This document shows positions 31,348-41,590 of a stretch of DNA of 64,000 nucleotides, piece after piece (the stretch's first letter is position 1; every line of letters starts with the position of its first letter). The DNA comes from Nitzschia sp. pyKryTriq1 (Eukaryota > Bacillariophyta > Bacillariophyceae > Bacillariales > Bacillariaceae): the NCBI GenBank assembly GCA_956465555.1, contig OY101117.1, positions 1,302,001 to 1,366,000 of the forward strand, read 5' to 3'. A program made the translations under genes and the position numbers. Below the pieces are notes generated by a model. That model was not told where the DNA came from. It made no database searches and saw only the letters and a list, made by a program, of their open reading frames with translations.

Positions 31348-31508
31348 TGCTGATTGTCTGCCTATCTTCTAGCTCCTCTAGAGGGAGATAGGTGGTGTTT
31401 CTGTCTGTGAAAGAACCGTTTTACTATGCGTGCTGATTGTCTGCCTATCCTCTAGAGCTTCTAGAGAGATAGGTGGTGTTTCTGTCTGTGAAAGAACCGT
31501 TTTACTAT
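31348..31508. repeat. 83-bp tandem duplication carrying a hairpin
   Basis: Two copies (31348-31427 and 31431-31508) of a unit starting TGCTGATTGTCTGCC and ending AAGAACCGTTTTACTAT. Each contains CCTATC...GATAGG arms. In the second copy the arms extend through CTCTAGA/TCTAGAG to a near-perfect 13-bp stem. It lies within the probable 3' UTR or flank of the AC40 gene. Confidence 0.85.
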
Positions 31509-31742
31509 TATGTTCTGTTTTCCTGTGTACACAAGACGCAAAACGGGGCAATAGTACATACTCAGTACCAAATTAGCAATTTGTGTAGAAAGTTGTAGAG
31601 TACGGTACTGGAGTCTCGAGAGAGACAGATAGCAAGAGGATACGATGTTTACAAAACCAGGCAGGTACTACTACAGTAGCCCTCTATTCTAGTCTATATT
31701 CATTCTCTCGTCGACTTCACCTTTGAAATCAAACCGAGGTCC
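31509..31742. other. Convergent 3' flanks
   Basis: Space between the AC40 gene and the next gene on the other strand. It holds a few GTAC words (CAGTACCAAATT, TACGGTACTGGAG) but no dense cluster. Confidence 0.4.
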
Positions 31743-33749
31743 CTAGACCACTGCAGTGGCGGGTTTTGCTTCGTCGGTGGTATTCTCGGCAAGTCTTTGT
31801 TCAGAAACTGTGGGTGCCGTCACCTTCTGTTCTGACGATGACTTCGAGTTTGGAGCAGTCTCCGTGTCGACTGCTTTCTGAGGGGATAATTTTGTGGTTG
31901 CAGCCTCACTACCCTTATTAGTGTGAGGGCCGAACCGGATACCCCCTGCTCTGGATTGACAATCTATTAATCCGATTTCCTTTGCTGATGTGATCCAGTA
32001 GTGAGTCTTTCCCCTAGACTTGTCACTTTCTCGCAAACTCATCCATTTCGACCGAACGGCCGGTGGTAGGTTGCGACACTTGCGCAAATGACATCGCTGC
32101 CAAGAAGTGACCAAACGATAAATCTCAGCAATGGACTTGGGATAGAAGACAGCCATGGGCGCTTCATCCCTATCCCTGTTGTCCCTATGCTTGTGCATAG
32201 CACAATGCACACAACGCAAACCGACGCGTCCGACGGAGGAACCAGGCGAATGTGTAGGAGACTTATGTGAGGACTTTTGAACTACAAAGATCTCCAGCAG
32301 TTCAGATCTAAGGAAGCAATGCAGCGAGTTGAGCTTGGTGTCGTCGTATTTAATTGCGAGGCGCGTTGGATAGTTCTCAGGGATCCATGCAGGGAACTCA
32401 GAATCGTTGTGATCAATGCTATCAGAAGAGGGTTCACTCGTCAAGTCTGGCGCATAATCAGCTGTTGCGATTGTGGTATCGTCATCGAACGAAGGATCGA
32501 TCGGTTTCAACAGACCAGGATTCGATTGCGATTGCGATTCAAATGATGCAGTCTTTACCCCGTGCACAGTGCTCATTGGACGGCTTTCGTTGTTGTTGTT
32601 TTCCGTTTCCTGCCCTGCCGATTGAGATGGGACCCCACTCAGTTGGAGCAGGATCGAAGCCGCATCATCGTCCGCGTTGACAGCAGCCTTCTTGGGGGGC
32701 GCAGCAGTTTCACAGGATTCAGCAGCAGTATTCTCTTTTTTGGATTTTGACATTGAATCGTCACCTGACAACCTACACTCCGACAACCCCTTTGTTGCCG
32801 GTCCCAGAGAGTTTGGGGTAGGAGCCGCGCTTTCGCGATCTTGCGAGAATGAAGGAGGTGGCGGTGGAGGAGATGGCGAACCTCTCAAAGAAGTATCTAC
32901 AGTTTCGGGAGACTCGTACATCGGTCTTTGGAAGTGCGAATATTGTACTTCATGGTGCTGCTGAGCTCCCATCAGATGATGAGGTGTCGAAGGCTGGTAG
33001 CTACTTCGACGAGCATCATGGTGGTAACCCTGGTGATGATAGTGGTAGTGGTGGTTCGGTCCCGGTCCACCAGGAGGTCCATTCATCGGAGGTCCATTCA
33101 TCGCATGCATGCGAGGATGGTGGCGATAGGGCACCGGGTGATGCAGAGGAGGGTTGCCGGCCGGCCCCAGGGGACCCGGCCCTGATGGTTTCACTAGTGG
33201 GGGACCAAACTGTGACGGAGAAGAGGACGTTCCCATGTTGGGTGTGTTCCCTGCTGAAAGCTGGCGAAGTGGCTGGTTCGTCGACGGTGGAGGACCTCCT
33301 TGAAAAGATCTCATTGGCGTGTGGCCTCCATGACCAAAATGATCCATGTGAGCACCGCCATTGCGGGGTGGCATGGGGTATCTAGCAGTGGGCATGCTCA
33401 TGTGGTGGGGCACTCCAGAATGATGTCCGTGTCCGTGTCCTGGATGACCCGGAGAGGATCCGCCTAGAATCGGCATGGGATGATGCTTGGCAGCGGAATT
33501 ATGTCCATGCGACGTCGGATGAGGCGGACCAGATGCCACCGTAAAGGAACTAGCTGATGAAGTAGACGCCGAAGAAGACGGCCGGTAATGATTCATCGTC
33601 GGAGAACTTCGCTGGGCCATGTTATAACTTGTCGCATTCATTCCAGCTCCATTGTGATATCGATGATGATGCATCGTTCCTGGTCCTGTCTGACAAGGGT
33701 GACCGGCACCAGACGACGGCCCGTGTGGACCATACCAAGGTTGCGCCAT
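31743..33749 (-). CDS. Pro/His-rich protein with C-terminal Cys/His domain
   Basis: A 668-residue single-exon protein. The first about 300 residues are low complexity, rich in His, Pro, Gly, Ser and Met with short tandem repeats (MNGPPMNGPP, HGHGHH), then about 150 disordered acidic residues. Near 445-610 lies the same domain as in the gene at 18578-19903: LNSLHCFLRSELLEIFV, GLRCVHCA, FYPKSIAEIYRLV, SWQRCHLRKCRNLP, RGKTHYWITSAKEIGL, GGIRFGP. A 60-residue tail follows. Neither domain copy has a named family I recognise. The disordered composition is typical of transcriptional or RNA-binding regulators, which is only suggestive. Confidence 0.82.
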   Translation of the reverse strand: MAQPWYGPHGPSSGAGHPCQTGPGTMHHHRYHNGAGMNATSYNMAQRSSPTMNHYRPSSSASTSSASSFTVASGPPHPTSHGHNSAAKHHPMPILGGSSPGHPGHGHGHHSGVPHHMSMPTARYPMPPRNGGAHMDHFGHGGHTPMRSFQGGPPPSTNQPLRQLSAGNTPNMGTSSSPSQFGPPLVKPSGPGPLGPAGNPPLHHPVPYRHHPRMHAMNGPPMNGPPGGPGPNHHYHYHHQGYHHDARRSSYQPSTPHHLMGAQQHHEVQYSHFQRPMYESPETVDTSLRGSPSPPPPPPSFSQDRESAAPTPNSLGPATKGLSECRLSGDDSMSKSKKENTAAESCETAAPPKKAAVNADDDAASILLQLSGVPSQSAGQETENNNNESRPMSTVHGVKTASFESQSQSNPGLLKPIDPSFDDDTTIATADYAPDLTSEPSSDSIDHNDSEFPAWIPENYPTRLAIKYDDTKLNSLHCFLRSELLEIFVVQKSSHKSPTHSPGSSVGRVGLRCVHCAMHKHRDNRDRDEAPMAVFYPKSIAEIYRLVTSWQRCHLRKCRNLPPAVRSKWMSLRESDKSRGKTHYWITSAKEIGLIDCQSRAGGIRFGPHTNKGSEAATTKLSPQKAVDTETAPNSKSSSEQKVTAPTVSEQRLAENTTDEAKPATAVV

Positions 33750-34439
33750 CGTGGAACTACTTGACTTTATTGAGATCGATTATTGTTTCTTGATATTTAC
33801 AAACAAAACATACTGTAAATGGACGAGGAAGTGCGCTCCGCTGCCAGTGGCCATTTCTGCGAAAGCCGTTGCTTACCCAAATTAGCATTGACTACTATGA
33901 GAACAGCTCTCCATAGTATCATGTTATGAAATTATACATTGATGAAGGATAGAGAAAGTCCGTTTTGCATACCCATTAAGGTATTTAGAGAGATGCGCGG
34001 CAACGGCTCAGAAATCCCATTATTTTCAAATTTATTCTATATACAGGCTTGTAGGTTATATCAAGTGTCCCGAGAACTTTCGCACCGGCCTGCGCTCTAC
34101 ACTTAGAACGGATGGTGACGACTTTCATGTGGTTGGATGGCCCCGTTCGAACTTGGTTCGAATTTCCTTTGTAAATGGGACCAAATCAAATACACTATTC
34201 AAATCTGATTATAAATAAAACATCATTGTAACTCAAACTTCACATATAAATTATATGTGTGTTCGCCAAGTTTTTACCAAACACCACACGCATCATGATG
34301 AGGCGGAGGGCAGCGCGCGAGACCCAGGCGGGCGGAGCAACACGTACAGTACCGGTACAGTATGGGTTTCAGTAGGGTAGTGACGCACCCCATTTCAGAC
34401 AATAAAATCCGGATTTTATTTAGGGTATTCTTTTCTACT
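33750..34439. other. Intergenic, AT-rich
   Basis: Promoter side of the Pro/His-rich gene. It contains a direct TTCGAA-type pair near 34148-34162 and an ACAGTACCGGTACAG word near 34347. No gene was seen. Confidence 0.45.
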
Positions 34440-34612
34440 GCATCGCAATTTTCATATTGACTTGAAGCCGGACGCAGTCCCGCACTACCAGATGCGTCCG
34501 TATCCTATCAAACGAGACGTGCTCCCGGTGCTAAAAGACGAGCTTGAACAAACGCTCGTAGATCCCAGAACATGGGGGCGAGTGCAATACACACGGTCTA
34601 CGCGACTCGTAC
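34440..34612 (+). mobile_element. Ty3/gypsy-like pol fragment (fossil)
   Basis: A short coding-like stretch resembles the start of a Ty3/gypsy reverse transcriptase: HIDLKPDAVP followed by MRPYPI and a charged helix. It is a broken remnant with no integrase, capsid or terminal repeats visible nearby. It abuts copy B of the 364-bp repeat; whether they are parts of one element is unknown. Old and degraded. Confidence 0.4.
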
Positions 34613-34666
34613 GACCATAGTCTGCCCGTCGTCGGTAGATAATGTCCTGAAGGATCTTCCACGCCC

Positions 34667-35030
34667 TAGCCACGACCAGTCGATGACGTGGTCGGCCCGT
34701 GATGACTCCGGTGCGTGTGAGACGCGCGACGTACGACTGGCCCCCGTCTGTTGCGAAGACTCAACAGAAACTACAAGTCTATGTACTAGACTACAACTGC
34801 CAAACAGGCACCGAAAATAGCTCACCACACAAAATGAGATTCATACCACATGAAATAGATTCATCTGGTCAACCATGTGAAAGTCATGCAAGATTAATAT
34901 TTCGCCAAGTCAGCGCAATATCTTTTCTCAACAATTGATTTTGAAACAAGTAGTTCCAAAATAACAATTCATTTCTAGCTCATAATTTTCACTTTCAATC
35001 ATTCTTGTCGACTACCTCGTGCATAGGGCA
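34667..35030 (+). repeat. 364-bp dispersed repeat, copy B
   Basis: Inverted partner of 13223-13586, about 21 kb away, same length and about 97% alike over the best part. Beyond its right end the sequence still resembles the flank of copy A more weakly (GTAAAGCG...AAAAGT). Family unknown. Confidence 0.8.
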
Positions 35031-35790
35031 ATAGGGCACTAATAGTAAAGCGTTGAAAAGTAATCCTCGTACGCATTATTATTATTTTTATTCTTATGTC
35101 AAGAAGCACGAGAAAAAGCATTACTATTTCATGAAGCACGAGAAAAAGCACGCCTTATTTGAGGTTCCAACTCTCGAGTCATTTTGAGTGTTCACCTCTC
35201 TCTACATATTGTCACTGTAGTTACGTATGGATACGGATGACAGACAAACGGTACAAGAAGTCTTGTGTACTTTCCAGGCTCACTCATACAGTACGTACCG
35301 GTATTTACCGGTAGGTACCGGTACGTACAGCGCGGGTCTTGTCTACCGAGAGAGAAGCGGTCCGCGCTCGCCCGCTCTCGCGGGTGAAATCCCGCGCACA
35401 AGATACCGGTACGTAGAACGCTTTTGACATGATGCGCCTGCTGTGGCCTCCCCCCTTTTCGCCCAAAAGTCGCTATCCTTTGTCTCCTGGTACGAAATGA
35501 ACGTGGGAAAGACGTAGACATTCGGCGGTCTGTCCACCACGCTACGTCACAGAACAGGATCGGCAGTCCGAGTTCAACGTCTCTACCAATTCCCGTAGGA
35601 TTGAACGGCGAGAGAAAGTTGCGCGGTGACGAATGAAAAACTAGCAATTACGTACGTGCGTGGTGCAATGGCCTTCGTCGTCTATCTGGGGCCTCTTGTT
35701 GTGTCTTCTCAACTCTGGCTGCCGTTAGCCATGGGAACCGCCGCTATTAGCCACACTTTGCGTCACCTTAGCTAAATACACATTGCAACC
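35031..35790. promoter_or_regulatory. petC upstream region with GTAC palindromes
   Basis: A direct repeat of CACGAGAAAAAGCA occurs near 35107 and 35136. A dense ACCGGTATTTACCGGTAGGT cluster lies at about 35297-35325 and GATACCGGTACGTAG near 35402-35416. The 130 bp before petC have no unusual motif. Confidence 0.5.
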
Positions 35791-36515
35791 ATGAAGCTTT
35801 TGTCGGTTTTCACTGCCCTTGCTGCGGCCGGCTCGGCCACCGCCTTTGCTCCTGCAAAGGTTTCGTCGCGTTCGCTCGTTTCAACCAACATGGCCGCCTC
35901 GGAGGAATACTACATCGATGAAGAACGCCGATTCTTGATGAACCTCATTTTGGTTGGATCTGCTGCTCTTACTGTTGGAGCCATCGGTGTCCCATACATT
36001 GCCTTCTTCGTCCCGCCAGGTTCCGGAGGTGGTTCTGGTGGTATCCCCGCCAAGAATGCCCTTGGTGACGATCTCTTTGCCCAAGCTTACATTGCGTCCA
36101 AGGGAGCAGGTGACCGCTCTTTGGCCCAAGGTTTGAAGGGAGATGCCACTTACTTGATCATCAAGGAGGACAAGACCCTTGAATCCTACGGTCTTAATGC
36201 TGGTGAGTATTTTTGGTTACAGGATTGGTGGATTTCGAGCAATTGAACTACTTTCTCACATCAAATCAACGTTACTACTCCTACCTTACAGTGTGCACCC
36301 ACTTGGGATGTGTTGTCCCATGGTCGGCTGCCAACAACAAGTTCATGTGCCCATGCCACGGATCTCAATACGCCCCCGATGGTCACGTCGTTCGCGGACC
36401 TGCTCCCCTTCCTCTCGCTCTTGCCCACTGTGATGTTGCCGAGGATGGAAAGATCCTTTTCTCCCCATGGACTGAGGATGACTTCCGTACCGGAAGCAAG
36501 GGATGGTGGAACTAA
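35791..36515 (+). CDS. petC: Plastid cytochrome b6f Rieske protein
   Basis: Rieske iron-sulfur subunit of the thylakoid cytochrome b6f complex, passing electrons from plastoquinol to the soluble carrier. Exons 35791-36202 and 36292-36515 with an 89-bp intron give 211 residues. The N-terminus is a diatom bipartite presequence: signal peptide then ATAFAPAK. One membrane helix ([20 protein letters not shown]) and a Gly-rich hinge (GSGGGSGG) follow. Cluster ligands are in CTHLGC and CPCHGSQY; the first Cys codon is rebuilt at the splice junction. Nuclear petC with this presequence is strong evidence for a secondary red plastid. Confidence 0.97.
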
Positions 36516-36818
36516 GCTAAACCGTCGTGTTACTCTTAATGATCTTTCCAGACGAAACCTTGTAACATAAGATTAAGCTACTTTTCTTTCATTAGCCATA
36601 CCGATACTGTCCTAGTAGCTAGTAGACTGTACTCGTACCCGTGCGCTGTGCGTGATCGACTACTGAAGTCTACAGCCCCAATAGAGCGGTGGTTCTTAAT
36701 CGTGTGGGCTCGCGAATACCTGGTACGGTGCCGTTTCATACGCCAGTACCGTACATTACTTGTACTGTATCGTGTCATGACGAAGGTTTTCTTCTATTCT
36801 TTATCGTATCGGCTATTG
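36516..36818. other. Convergent spacer with GTAC words
   Basis: The only 3'-3' space in the window with a notable GTAC cluster (about 36630-36780: ACTCGTACCCGTG, ACCTGGTACGGTG, CAGTACCGTACA). No gene was seen. Confidence 0.45.
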
Positions 36819-38393
36819 CTAGAGTAAATCTTCGACAATAGCATCTCCGACCATGAATGATTCGCCTTTTTCTTTGGTACCCGATGACATTTCTTTGCCC
36901 GGGCCCACCTGACAATCATTCAAACTGCAATTGTTGCCGAGTTTGGCCCCCATTCCAATCAATGTATTCTGAAGGGAGCAGTTCTCTCCGATGGAGACAT
37001 TGTCCATAATGATCACATTGTTGAGCCTACATTTCGCACCCAGCTGGCAATTCTTGCCGACCACGCTGGATTTCATATTGATCTTGGCACCGATTGTGGA
37101 ATCCCTAAGGACAAGCGTCTGAAACTTTCCATTCCATTTTGATTCGATGGGCATCGTGAGTGTGGAGCCATTTGCAACCGTTTCTCGGCAAGCGTAATGG
37201 AAAGCAGAGATCGTGTTGGCTCTCATAACCGTCTTGGAAGGAAGTACCATTGCTGATACGGAATAGGGGGTATCATCCATGGGAATACTGTTGGAAGCGT
37301 TTTCTTTTTCTTCTTTGGCTTCTTTTCCATCGAGGCTTTTTCCAAATGTAGCCTTCTTTCCCCGAAATTGTCTTGAAACAAGCAGTGGCAGCAAGTCCTC
37401 TTGTAGCGAGGATAGTCCCTTCCGTACCATCAACAATTCTCGTATCCATGGAGCTAAGGAGTATACATGCACATCATTCCAGGATGTTCTGACAACAAAT
37501 TTTCCAGGCCGTAAACGAGCCTTTGGAACCTGTAATTTGGCAGTTGATCCTGTCATGTCTTCGTCCGCTTCCACGGCTCGTTTTGATTGCTTCAGCACAA
37601 TTCGAGGGAGCGAAGTTGAGAACGACGACGAGTCTTCTGACGCCATTGATTTCGACGCATATGAAAGGCCAATGTATTCAATATCTTCTTCATCCCGGGA
37701 AAAGCTACCCTTTTTTGCCTGCAGGACAACAACAATGTTGAGAAAGCAAATCTCGACGAGACGTCGGCACGGAATGGTGGTGCGTGGATAACCTGTTGCC
37801 GATCTTACCTTCGCCGATTCCTTCAACGGAGCACCATGCTCATCAACTTCTCCAACATCCACCAAAAGGACTGCACAATCCGACTCAGACGGTGGACGCA
37901 TCAAGGCATCTAGACTGATATCTTTCTGTAATAACACCAAGTCCCCTGGAATCACAACGAGACGTGTTGCAGGATGAACGAGTTTGCTCTCCTCAACTTC
38001 TCGCAGAGCATCCACAGGCCCCAAACACTCTGCACTCAATTTGATGACTGTTATCGTTTGTGCTCGGCCTTTTACGGGGATGATCGTTACGTCGTCAATT
38101 GAATCATCACCAGCATCCGTAGGTCTAGTAGTAGAAGACGACTCTGACGAAAGTGATGTCTGCAGCAGAGGTGCTGTCACCGAGTCTTCTGCCGATACTG
38201 CGATGACAATTTGTGGAACGTATGCTAGACCCTCCAATAGTCGAAGGATGTTGGGAATTCCTGCGATCGGCAGCAAATGTTTCGGCATCTCCGACGATGT
38301 CATGGGGAAAAGACGACTTCCTTTGCTTGCCGCCAAAACAAGCGCGCACACACGAGGGTGCGTCTTGAAAAACGATGGAGTGCCGCCCGTCAT
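36819..38393 (-). CDS. EIF2B3: eIF2B gamma subunit
   Basis: Gamma subunit of the guanine nucleotide exchange factor for eIF2, in translation initiation. The N-terminal nucleotidyltransferase-like domain starts ALVLAASKGSRLFPMTSSEMPKHLLPI; the middle contains EYIGL and WNDVHVYSL matching human eIF2B3; the C-terminus is a left-handed beta helix of hexapeptides (IGAKINMKSSVVGKNCQLG). The reading frame is open throughout, but 37719-37808 has perfect GTAAGA and CTGCAG borders and encodes residues foreign to the family, so it is a 90-bp intron with no stop and no frame change. Spliced product 494 residues, retained form 524. Start is the ATG at 38393; the upstream in-frame codon is TTG. Confidence 0.88.
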   Translation of the reverse strand: MTGGTPSFFKTHPRVCALVLAASKGSRLFPMTSSEMPKHLLPIAGIPNILRLLEGLAYVPQIVIAVSAEDSVTAPLLQTSLSSESSSTTRPTDAGDDSIDDVTIIPVKGRAQTITVIKLSAECLGPVDALREVEESKLVHPATRLVVIPGDLVLLQKDISLDALMRPPSESDCAVLLVDVGEVDEHGAPLKESAKVRSATGYPRTTIPCRRLVEICFLNIVVVLQAKKGSFSRDEEDIEYIGLSYASKSMASEDSSSFSTSLPRIVLKQSKRAVEADEDMTGSTAKLQVPKARLRPGKFVVRTSWNDVHVYSLAPWIRELLMVRKGLSSLQEDLLPLLVSRQFRGKKATFGKSLDGKEAKEEKENASNSIPMDDTPYSVSAMVLPSKTVMRANTISAFHYACRETVANGSTLTMPIESKWNGKFQTLVLRDSTIGAKINMKSSVVGKNCQLGAKCRLNNVIIMDNVSIGENCSLQNTLIGMGAKLGNNCSLNDCQVGPGKEMSSGTKEKGESFMVGDAIVEDLL

Positions 38394-39027
38394 TATTTTT
38401 ATTTTAGAGCGGATCTCCAAATAAAAAAGATTTCTTTTTCACAGTTCGGTCCTCTGCCTCTGGAAGGTTTCGGTATTTAAGTCTTTGACTGAAGCTTGGT
38501 TTCTACCGTATTTCAGCATGCCAGATGCCAGTACCAATAGTCGACACATCAAGATGGCCCGAGTGGTCATGGTACAGTGTTGTGGTTTGTGCTTTGTCTT
38601 TTTTGTCGCGTACCGGTACGGTACGTACCGACCGACCGGCGACCGGTATGCCCCTGCGCACTCACGCGCACCGCACCGGCGATTGAAAATTGAAAAGCAG
38701 TACGCGTACGTAATCTGTTGAGTCAAATAATAGTATGCTTTCCTAATATTATTACATGATATTATTCACCCCCCGCTGTCGTCCTCTATCGTACCGGTAC
38801 GTAGCTACTACTTATGAAAGAGGAGAGAGAATTGAGTACTGGTACTAGCTAGAGTATAGTGGTAGAAGTAGGGAGAGTATTGCAGCTTCTCTTCTTGTCA
38901 CAAATAACCGCTCTTCCTCTAACCCTGCTGGTATGTAGCTCGCTCACGTAGTTGAGGAAAGCAAAAGCTAGCGCAATGACAGGAATAGATAGTGTATCCC
39001 AAACAACTACACTCGTACGTCTTGTAC
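38394..39027. promoter_or_regulatory. Upstream of eIF2B gamma, GTAC palindromes
   Basis: Dense ACCGGTACGGTACGTACCGA cluster at about 38611-38632 with ACCGGCGACCGGTATG after it, and GTACCGGTACGTAG near 38791-38804. No gene was seen. Confidence 0.5.
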
Positions 39028-40944
39028 TCAACGCAGACCCCGGGGTATCGGTATCTTGATCAAGGAAGACTCCTTGAGCTCGCCCACGTGGACTGCTTCT
39101 GCTTTGAGACGTCGCATGTATTTCACCAACTCATAACTGGTAGGACGATCTTCTCTTTCTTGGGCCCAGCATTTTTCCATAATCTTGACCAGCCCCTTTT
39201 CAATCACACTCCGAGTACGATACCTTGGGTCCACGAAAGGACGTTTGCCTGCAACAATTTGCCTCTGAAACAAGCGGAGAGAATGGTTGAGGAAGAATCA
39301 ATGAAATCAGGTGTCGGTCGTATTTTTAAAGTTTGGGCCATTCCAACTCACTTTTATATCACTTTCTGATATCTCGTGAGAATATTCGTCGTAATATGGC
39401 CATAGACCCGTGAGCTTCAAAGAGGAAGTTACCCGTTAGTACTCCCATCATTTCAAATGATGTAATTCTGTATCACGTGAAGATTACAACGAACTTACCA
39501 AGGTGTAGATGTTGTTTCCATATGCGTAGACATCTATGGATTCGTCCTGTGGACTGGGAATGTACTCCTCGGGCGATCTCCAAGTGCCGCCATAGTAGCT
39601 CGTTCGTTCGCAGTACTTCTTTTCCTTTGCATCCCAGCTAGGTAAACGGGCATTATTGAAATCATTGAATTTGATTCTGCCATCGGGGGCAATCAACCAT
39701 TGCTCAATATGCGTATCAGCATGGATGATGGGGCCTCCCTCGAAACCGTGTATGTCAGCCAAAGATTCCGCCATGTCCAAAGATATTTGGAGCTTCTCGC
39801 TCGTGGTAAAATTGTTGAGAGGATAGACATCATCTTCCTGCAGCTTATCCAGCTTCTTTTGTGAAATTACTCCTTCCTTTGAAAAGGCTCCCTCGTCGAT
39901 GATGATTTTCGTGTGTAGATCTGATGCCATGGCCTCAAGTATCACTGTCGTGCCGCAGTACCCATAGATATCGATGACCCTTGGAGACGGCGATAGACGC
40001 TCCAGTATCAGGGCCTCTTTCATTATGTCAGCCATATCGGGTACTTCAAGGTCATCGAAAATTATTCGTTTCAGGACAAAATGATCTGCTGGAGTTTGTC
40101 TCCGAAATCTAAAGGCGTCTCGGTAGCTGCCCGAGCTACGTCAAGAATAAGCAATTGTAGTTCGTACGTAAGTCATCACATTTCTCCAGCCATTGCCCCA
40201 CTCAAAACAAAACTCCCCGAGAACTTACTTGAGATATGAAACTGTGTAGCCTTCATCTCCAACTCGTTCGATTAATTTTTCGTGTATCTGATTGCAGCTG
40301 GGAAATGAATATCCCGTCCAGCTGGAAAAGCGGCAGCTTGGATCTTGATCCTCTTTGCTAGATATTGGTTGATATTTATCATCATCGGTGTTCATTTCCT
40401 CCAAGAACTTTCGACGTTTTCGTTCGGCGTCACGATAGTCCGTTGCAGGTATCGCAATTCCACCGTCTTTGGATCTCTTGCGAGAATCAAAGTCCAGCCC
40501 ACCAAAATTAGCATGACCCCGAGCCTTTTTTGGCAGCATTGGCGGATGTGGGAAAGGTCCCCATGTCAATGGGCCTCCCAAGGCTCGTGGAAAGACGATT
40601 CTGAGATCCTTGGCTGTGTCCCCGCCCCCCGTGTTGTCGAGCAATGTACCGGCTGGGCTGGCGGTTTTACTGAAGGTTAGAATTGCTATCAGCGTGGCGG
40701 CCGTCCAAAAAAGAATAGCTGGATTCCCACTCCGTGTATAGCGCTGCCAATGGATCTTCCGCCATGGTAGAACTTTGGGTTTCTCTTCGCAGGACCTATG
40801 TGGTAGCTCATGGTCATGAGAGACAACACTCTGGTCTCGGAGGCGACTTCGCTGTTTGACAGTGTCGTTCCTTCCCGTCCCGGCAGCCCGATTATTGACG
40901 ATAGAGTCTTCGAGTGGGACTGGTACCCTCTTCAAAAATCTCAT
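39028..40944 (-). CDS. Membrane-anchored atypical kinase, paralogue 1
   Basis: Four exons (40944-40229, 40135-39499, 39414-39352, 39264-39028) give 550 residues. A basic N-tail and RSGNPAILFW lead into one membrane helix (about 75-91), then a stalk, then Cys-containing SCRFSSWTGYSFPSCNQIHE, then a kinase fold. Kinase landmarks: SGSYRDAF loop, Lys in HFVLKRI (near 261), Glu in MKEALILERL, catalytic HADTHIEQWL (near 377), NDFNNA in place of DFG, and SPEEY. The helix orientation predicts the kinase domain lies in the ER/Golgi lumen or outside; a sequon NFT sits in the kinase domain. Substrate unknown. First of three tandem paralogues with identical intron phases. Confidence 0.85.
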
Positions 40945-41590
40945 TTCCCGCTCTAATGAAGAAAGAAGTCAGTAGCCCACGGAAAGCGCCTGCCACACGA
41001 CAATTTCAGTGCACCATAAAAGTATATCACCAACAAATGACTTCAGTAGGAATGCGACAAACAACTGCTGTTGGAATGTAGACTGTACTACTAGCTAGAC
41101 GAAACCGATGCGATATGCTGAGAGGATAGAGGATACGAATACGTCTTCGTTCGCTTTATTATCATCTCGTCATGCTTTTTTCTCCACCTATCTTTTGTCG
41201 CGGGTGGCGGTGCTTTCTCGTTAGCGCCATTGAGCGGACGACATACAGACGACAACAGTCATGGATGGCACGAAGTTTTAAGGACCAAAGCACGAACCAC
41301 TCTATCTCAGCTCCTTCTCTTGATGCAGTTCTTCTTGGTGCCCATAGCTGCAAAAGAGCAAAACTATGGCCAAAGATACCGCCCGTGACAAAATGGATTC
41401 ACACAGAGGGCAGGAAGCAGTACTGTAAACAAGGCATATTCTTTACGACGTGGTGATAAGTCTCCTGTTCGTACAGGAACAGAATTCACGAGTCGTATGG
41501 AACAAAGCTTTGGACAAAATTGATTTTTGAAGTCTTTTTCCTTGTTCGCCATCGTCATGTGTGAAAAATCCGGAGACCCATTCAGTTCTG
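40945..41590. other. Spacer between kinase paralogues 1 and 2
   Basis: Plus-strand frame 41172-41456 has no domain. Few GTAC words. Presumed promoter of paralogue 1 and 3' flank of paralogue 2. Confidence 0.4.
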
